Source: DASYDU01 sp050248495 (lineage in GTDB: Bacteria > Planctomycetota > Planctomycetia > Pirellulales > Lacipirellulaceae). From it: a DNA stretch of 64,000 bases. Positions 60,405 through 64,000 of this stretch are shown in pieces (positions within the stretch are counted from its first letter, which is position 1; each line of letters begins with the position of its first letter). The stretch spans positions 124,001 through 188,000 of the forward strand of contig JBFWSG010000002.1 in assembly GCA_050248495.1 (NCBI GenBank), given 5' to 3'. A program made the translations under genes and the position numbers. Below the pieces are notes generated by a model that saw nothing but the letters and a program-made list of their open reading frames with translations, made no database searches and was not told the origin of the DNA.

Positions 60405-61688
60405 CTACACGTTTTCCACCCCTCCCGTTTTCGCTTGCAACTCGCTCAGTAATTCTGCTAAAGCTTCACAGGTTTGCCGGTCGTGCGGCAGGGCATCGGC
60501 CACCTTGCGATAATTGTGCATCACCGTCGTGTGGTCGCGGCCGCCCAGCGCCTGGCCGATCCGTTGATAGCTCAACTCGGCCAATTCGCGCGCCAAGTAG
60601 ATCGCCATCGCACGCGCGACGACTGCCGACTGCCGGCGGGTGCTGCTTTTGAGCACCTTTTGCGACACCCGGTAGTAGCGAGCCACCACCTGTAAAATCT
60701 CGTTCATCGCCGGCTTGCGTGCCGAGCGAACGGCCAAAAACTCATCCACCGCGGCCAGTTGGCGGCCGTCGCCATCCGCGGTAAATCGGGCGTTGAATTC
60801 CAACAGCGCACCGAACAGTTCGTTCGCCGTCCCGCCAATTCCGGCAGCGAAACTAGCTGCGGCAACAGGCGACAGCGGCCGGCCGAGGGCCGCGGACGTA
60901 TGTCGCACCAACTCCGTCCTGGCCGCCTCCTCTGGCGCGGCAAGCCGCAATTCCAGCCCGGCGGCGAGGCGGCTCCGCACGTCCGGCGACAATTCTCGGA
61001 CCACGCTCAGCGGCTTCTTCGACGTTACCACCAGCATCGCGTCTGCTTCGGCAAACGCGTCGATCGTGAACCGCAGCTCCTGCTGGACGTATTCGTCCCG
61101 CGGCAAACGGTCGATGTCGTCCAGCACCAGCAGCCGATGTTCGCGCAGGCGACCGCGAAATTCGCCGACCGACTCGTGCCGGACGGCGTCGGCCAGGGCA
61201 TGGCGGAAATCGGCCGCCGTCAGGTAGGTCGCTGCGTTCGCGCCGAAGCGTTCCTGCCACGAATGAACCAGCCCGCGTGCAAGGTGCGTTTTCCCGGTGC
61301 CGCTCGCGCCGCAGATCGCCAGCAGCGAACACAGCGGGGCGCCCTGCGCTTCCAGCAGCCGATTGATCGCACTGGCAGTCACGCGATTTTCCGGACCCGC
61401 CACGAACGACTCGAGCGCCACGCGCACCGGCTCGCCGCGATCGTCGCGCGGAGGCGCCGAAAACGTCCGGCCGCGCACAGGAATTTCGGTCAACAGCTCG
61501 ACCACGTCGGCTCCGTCCGCAAGCTTTTCGAACGCCGCACAGGCGAAAAAACCCTCGAGCGGCGTGCACCGGCGGCGGCAGAAATCGAGCCCGCAACACG
61601 GGCCGGGAAGGTTGCCAAATAGCCGCTCAAAACACCCCGTCGAACAACCCCGAAATTCTACCCGAATCGGCCCCGCGGCGGGAGCCAT
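60405..61688 (-). CDS. dnaA: Chromosomal replication initiator DnaA (divergent)
   Basis: 427-residue initiator. AAA+ motor: Walker A GASGTGKTH (127-135), Walker B LLVLDDIDRL (D190/D191), sensor LVVTSKKPL and the arginine-rich SPDVRSRLAAGLELRLAAPE. The C-terminal DNA-binding domain is unmistakable: LARELAELSYQRIGQALGGRDHTTVMHNYRKV. The usual domain I is absent; in its place is a 50-residue Cys-rich segment (C15, C19, C31, C32, C37, C41, C50). No ribosome-binding site is evident and the ATG lies 12 nt behind a cysteine desulfurase gene, so a downstream start cannot be excluded. Confidence 0.88.
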   Translation of the reverse strand: MAPAAGPIRVEFRGCSTGCFERLFGNLPGPCCGLDFCRRRCTPLEGFFACAAFEKLADGADVVELLTEIPVRGRTFSAPPRDDRGEPVRVALESFVAGPENRVTASAINRLLEAQGAPLCSLLAICGASGTGKTHLARGLVHSWQERFGANAATYLTAADFRHALADAVRHESVGEFRGRLREHRLLVLDDIDRLPRDEYVQQELRFTIDAFAEADAMLVVTSKKPLSVVRELSPDVRSRLAAGLELRLAAPEEAARTELVRHTSAALGRPLSPVAAASFAAGIGGTANELFGALLEFNARFTADGDGRQLAAVDEFLAVRSARKPAMNEILQVVARYYRVSQKVLKSSTRRQSAVVARAMAIYLARELAELSYQRIGQALGGRDHTTVMHNYRKVADALPHDRQTCEALAELLSELQAKTGGVENV

Positions 61689-61700
61689 CGCGCGGGAAAA

Positions 61701-62909
61701 TCAAGGCACTTTTCGTCGTCGCAAGTCGTTGCACACGGCGAGGATGCGGCGCGAACTTTCGGCCACGTCGTCGGCCGTCGTTGTGGCGCCGAAGCTGAAT
61801 CGCAAAGCGCTCGAAATCACTGCCTCAGGAAGCCCCATCGCCAGGTGCACCGGCGAAGGCTCGCTCGACCCGCTCGCACAGGCCGAACCGGTCGAACAGG
61901 CGATCCCCGCCTGGTCCAAAGCGATGAACAGCGCCTGCCGATCGAGTCCGACAAAGGCGATGTTGGATGTCTGCGGCAGGCGCGATGCTGCGGCCCCAAT
62001 CACCACCGCCGCCGGCCAGCCGGCACAGATTGCCCGTTCGAAATCATCGCGCAACTTGGTGAGCCGCTCGCCGCGCGACTCGAGTTCGGAGTGCGCGAGT
62101 TCGAGCGCGGTGAGCATCCCCACGACCAGCGCCACCGACTCGGTGCCCGGCCGCAGGCCCGCTTGCTGGAAGCCGCCAAAGAGCTGCGGCGCGAGTTCGA
62201 TGCCATGCCGCACTACGAGCGCGCCGATGCCGAGCGGGCCGTGGAATTTGTGCGCAGTGAAGGTCATGGTCGCTGCTTGGAGCGCGCGAAAGTCGATCGG
62301 AATCTTGCCGACGGCTTGGGTGGCGTCGGTGTGCAGGGAAACGTTTCGCTCATTGCAGATTGCAGCCATTTGGGCGACTGGCTGCAAAACGCCCGTTTCG
62401 TTGTTGGCCAGCATCGCGCAGACCAGCCGGGTTTCGGCGTGCAGCAGGGAGAGCAGGGCGTCGATCCGCAGCACGCCGCTTGGGTCGACCGGCAGGTATT
62501 CGATCTGTGTGCCGCCGCGGGCGAGCTCGTCGGTGAGAGCCGTGATTGAGGGGTGTTCCAGCTTGGACGAGACAATCCTTCCGCCCGGGGTCAGACCATC
62601 GCTGCGCGACGGTGCCCTCGACCCGGCTCGCGCCTTGCTATGAAAGAGGCCCCGCACGGCTAAGTTATTCGCCTCGGTGCCGCCGCTGGTAAAAATCACC
62701 AGATCCGCGTCGCGTCCTGTGGTTTTCGCCCCCACCAGCTCCCCGATTCGTTCCCGGGCATCTTCCAGCCTCCGCCGTGCCCGCCGCCCAAACTCATGCT
62801 GGCTCGCCGGATTCAATAGCGGCTCCGCGTAGCACGCGCGCATCGCCTCGACCACCTCCGGCAACACCGGCGTGGTCGCGTTGTGATCAAGATAGATCGC
62901 CCGCTCCAT
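61701..62909 (-). CDS. Cysteine desulfurase (NifS/IscS type)
   Basis: 402-residue PLP enzyme releasing sulfur from cysteine for Fe-S, thiolation or cofactors. IYLDHNATTPVLPEVVEAM, FTSGGTEANNLAVRG, ANNETGVLQPV, HTDATQAVG, PLP Lys K221 in FTAHKFHGPLGIGAL, and catalytic Cys C344 in ACSTGSACASGSSEPSP. The loop after AVRG is about 10-12 residues longer than in relatives because a 37-bp palindrome (62588-62624) is translated in frame. It precedes dnaA by only 12 nt, in the same direction. Confidence 0.92.
   Translation of the reverse strand: MERAIYLDHNATTPVLPEVVEAMRACYAEPLLNPASQHEFGRRARRRLEDARERIGELVGAKTTGRDADLVIFTSGGTEANNLAVRGLFHSKARAGSRAPSRSDGLTPGGRIVSSKLEHPSITALTDELARGGTQIEYLPVDPSGVLRIDALLSLLHAETRLVCAMLANNETGVLQPVAQMAAICNERNVSLHTDATQAVGKIPIDFRALQAATMTFTAHKFHGPLGIGALVVRHGIELAPQLFGGFQQAGLRPGTESVALVVGMLTALELAHSELESRGERLTKLRDDFERAICAGWPAAVVIGAAASRLPQTSNIAFVGLDRQALFIALDQAGIACSTGSACASGSSEPSPVHLAMGLPEAVISSALRFSFGATTTADDVAESSRRILAVCNDLRRRKVP
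62588..62624. repeat. Palindromic element inside the desulfurase gene
   Basis: GGGTC (62588) pairs with GACCC (62620), and inside them ACCATCGC pairs with GCGACGGT around a TGC loop, one mismatch. It encodes part of the residues GSRAPSRSDGLTP, an extra loop not seen in usual NifS/IscS proteins, and keeps the reading frame. Confidence 0.6.
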
Positions 62910-62955
62910 CCAATCATGATAACCGCACTGCTAGCAGCCCAACACTTCGAGCCGC

Positions 62956-63050
62956 GCGCCAAGACGCCAAGGAGCAAAGATCGCAAAGATATGCATTGTC
63001 CCGTCCCCCGCCTTTGCTTGGCGCTCTTTGCGTCTGTTGCGTCTTTGCGC
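62956..63050. repeat. Imperfect inverted repeat upstream of the Pro-rich protein gene
   Basis: Left arm rich in GCGCCAAGACGCCAAGG and GCAAAGATCGCAAAGA (62956-62989) and right arm CTTTGCGTC, GTCTTTGCGC (63011-63050) are imperfect reverse complements around a short loop. It fills the divergent gap between the desulfurase and the Pro-rich protein gene and belongs to the same style as the element before gyrB. Confidence 0.6.
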
Positions 63051-63168
63051 ACCAAACGGTGCCTGCGGTTCGAATCAAGAACACGCCCAAACCGCCATTG
63101 CCGGCTTGCTTTCCCTCCAGCTATCATCCGCCCCGCTTTTTGTCGCACGGGGGGTGAGGGTCCGCGCT

Positions 63169-63834
63169 ATGACCTCGTTTCGAACTTTCTTTCGCACGGT
63201 GGTGATGCTCGCCACGCTCGCGCTGGTGGCCAAGGCCTGGTACCACTACGGTCCCAACGTCGATGAAATGAAGTCGATTGGCTCGCGCGTCTCGGAAGTC
63301 GTTTCTCAGGAGTGGCACAACTACTGGCAGCCCCAGGCCGGCGATGGCCTGGCAAATGATCCCCGCTTGCCGAATCTGGGCGGTCCGCCGGCGCCGTTCG
63401 TGCCGCCCGATGGATTGCAACCAATTCCCTCGGCGCCGCCCCTTGCGCCGACGGGATCCAACCCCGGCAGCGTGCAACTCGCCGGCGGCGTGCCGGCCGA
63501 GATCGTGCCGCTCGAGCCGTCGAACGCCTGGCCGCCGGGCACCGCGCCCGGACCGACGCGATTGCCCCCGGACGCGACGGCCAGCGCGCCGCCCCCCGTG
63601 CCGCAAGAGAATCCGCGGCTCACCGCGCTGCTGGAGCATCTGACCAGCCAAGGCGTCCGTGACCAGCATCTCGCGCCGTGGGGCAGCAGCGGCCTGGTGC
63701 GATTCACCTGCGAAGCCCCGTGGGCCAACTCGCCCTCCTTCAGCCGCCATTTCGAGGCCGTCGCCGCCACGCCCGAAGCGGCCGTCGGACAGGTGGCCAC
63801 CGACATCGCCGCTTGGCAACGTGGCGCGAAATAG
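63169..63834 (+). CDS. Membrane-anchored Pro-rich hypothetical protein
   Basis: 221 residues from the ATG at 63169 with GTGAGGG about 8 nt before. An N-terminal hydrophobic segment (FFRTVVMLATLALVAKAWYHYG) is a signal anchor. A low-complexity middle rich in Pro/Ala (about residues 65-155) follows, and then a compact C-terminal domain (LTALLEHLTSQGVRDQHLAPWGSSGLVRFTCEAPWANSPSFSRHFEAVAATPEAAVGQVATDIAAW). The family is not recognised. The compact end may be the folded, functional part on the outside of the membrane. Confidence 0.7.
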   Translation: MTSFRTFFRTVVMLATLALVAKAWYHYGPNVDEMKSIGSRVSEVVSQEWHNYWQPQAGDGLANDPRLPNLGGPPAPFVPPDGLQPIPSAPPLAPTGSNPGSVQLAGGVPAEIVPLEPSNAWPPGTAPGPTRLPPDATASAPPPVPQENPRLTALLEHLTSQGVRDQHLAPWGSSGLVRFTCEAPWANSPSFSRHFEAVAATPEAAVGQVATDIAAWQRGAK

Positions 63835-63855
63835 CACGGAGCAGGGAGCACGGAG
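63833..63855 (+). repeat. Heptamer tandem repeat (AGCACGG-type)
   Basis: AGCACGG, AGCAGGG, AGCACGG, AG: period 7, overlapping the stop codon of the Pro-rich protein gene by 2 nt. Third array of this kind behind a plus-strand gene. Confidence 0.75.
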
Positions 63856-64000
63856 TGCACGATTTAGGTGCTCTGCCTTGCTCCCCGATTCATCATGAAC
63901 CGCGCGGGCACCCATACTCGACATGGCCTCACGCGAAAACCCGCGCTGGAGCCTCCCAGCCGTCGGCCGTACGGCGCTCAGCGTGACGTCGCGCTGCCCT

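Noticed and set aside
63923..64000. Open frame starting ATG GCC TCA at the right edge
   Set aside because: Only 26 codons before the window ends, no ribosome-binding site; cannot be told from chance.

Overview
The window is GC-rich bacterial chromosome with dense genes and short, hairpin-rich spacers. The best taxonomic guess is a planctomycete of the Pirellulales type. This is an inference from overall gene style, WD40 and M50 proteins, a dnaA-dnaN-dciA-gyrB block with dciA where recF usually sits, and abundant short palindromic and heptamer repeats; no rRNA or tRNA gene is visible to prove it. The right end (55.6-62.9 kb) is the replication-initiation neighbourhood.

Layout. 1-4.9 kb: a sulfate ABC transporter operon (sbp-cysT-cysW, minus strand) divergent from a sigma-54 enhancer-binding activator, with a good -24/-12 promoter and an upstream palindrome between them. 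5-9 kb: M50 peptidase, a small hypothetical protein and a membrane-anchored WD40 protein. 9.5-11.2 kb: pnuC-nadR for NAD salvage. 11.3-15.9 kb: an SDR, a secreted cupin, an ArsR-SRPBCC-DinB-DUF899 cluster and a Cys-rich protein.

16-44 kb is a carbon-storage and C3-acid super-locus: phaA-phaB-(PhaE-like)-phaC (class III PHA synthase), an ABC1 kinase, methylmalonyl-CoA epimerase, a succinate-type CoA-transferase, mutA-mutB-meaB, then propionyl-CoA carboxylase (pccB-pccA), phasin, SDR, birA, phaR, dodecin and a complete sodium-pumping methylmalonyl-CoA decarboxylase (mmdA-mmdD-mmdC-mmdB). Together these can move carbon between acetyl-CoA, propionyl-CoA, succinyl-CoA and PHA granules, with one carboxylating and one energy-conserving decarboxylating branch plus the biotin ligase both need. 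The locus is interrupted at 29.9-32.3 kb by a lower-GC two-gene insert: a DUF5131 (Gp37/Gp68) three-Cys protein and its partner TcmP.

44-55.6 kb: DinD, FxsA, BON, globin, a cNMP-binding protein, a DHOD-like protein with pyruvate:ferredoxin oxidoreductase, archaeal-type class I aldolase, DUF72, cupins and a BPL_N lipoprotein. 55.6-62.9 kb: gyrB, dciA, dnaN, dnaA and a cysteine desulfurase, all minus strand, with the desulfurase only 12 bp upstream of dnaA. The end holds a Pro-rich membrane-anchored protein.

Most striking: the sigma-54 sulfate promoter, the combined PHA/methylmalonyl-CoA/Na+ decarboxylase locus with dodecin translationally coupled to mmdA, the DUF5131-TcmP insert, a divergent DnaA with a Cys-rich N-terminus, and several families of small dispersed repeats that mostly sit at gene ends.
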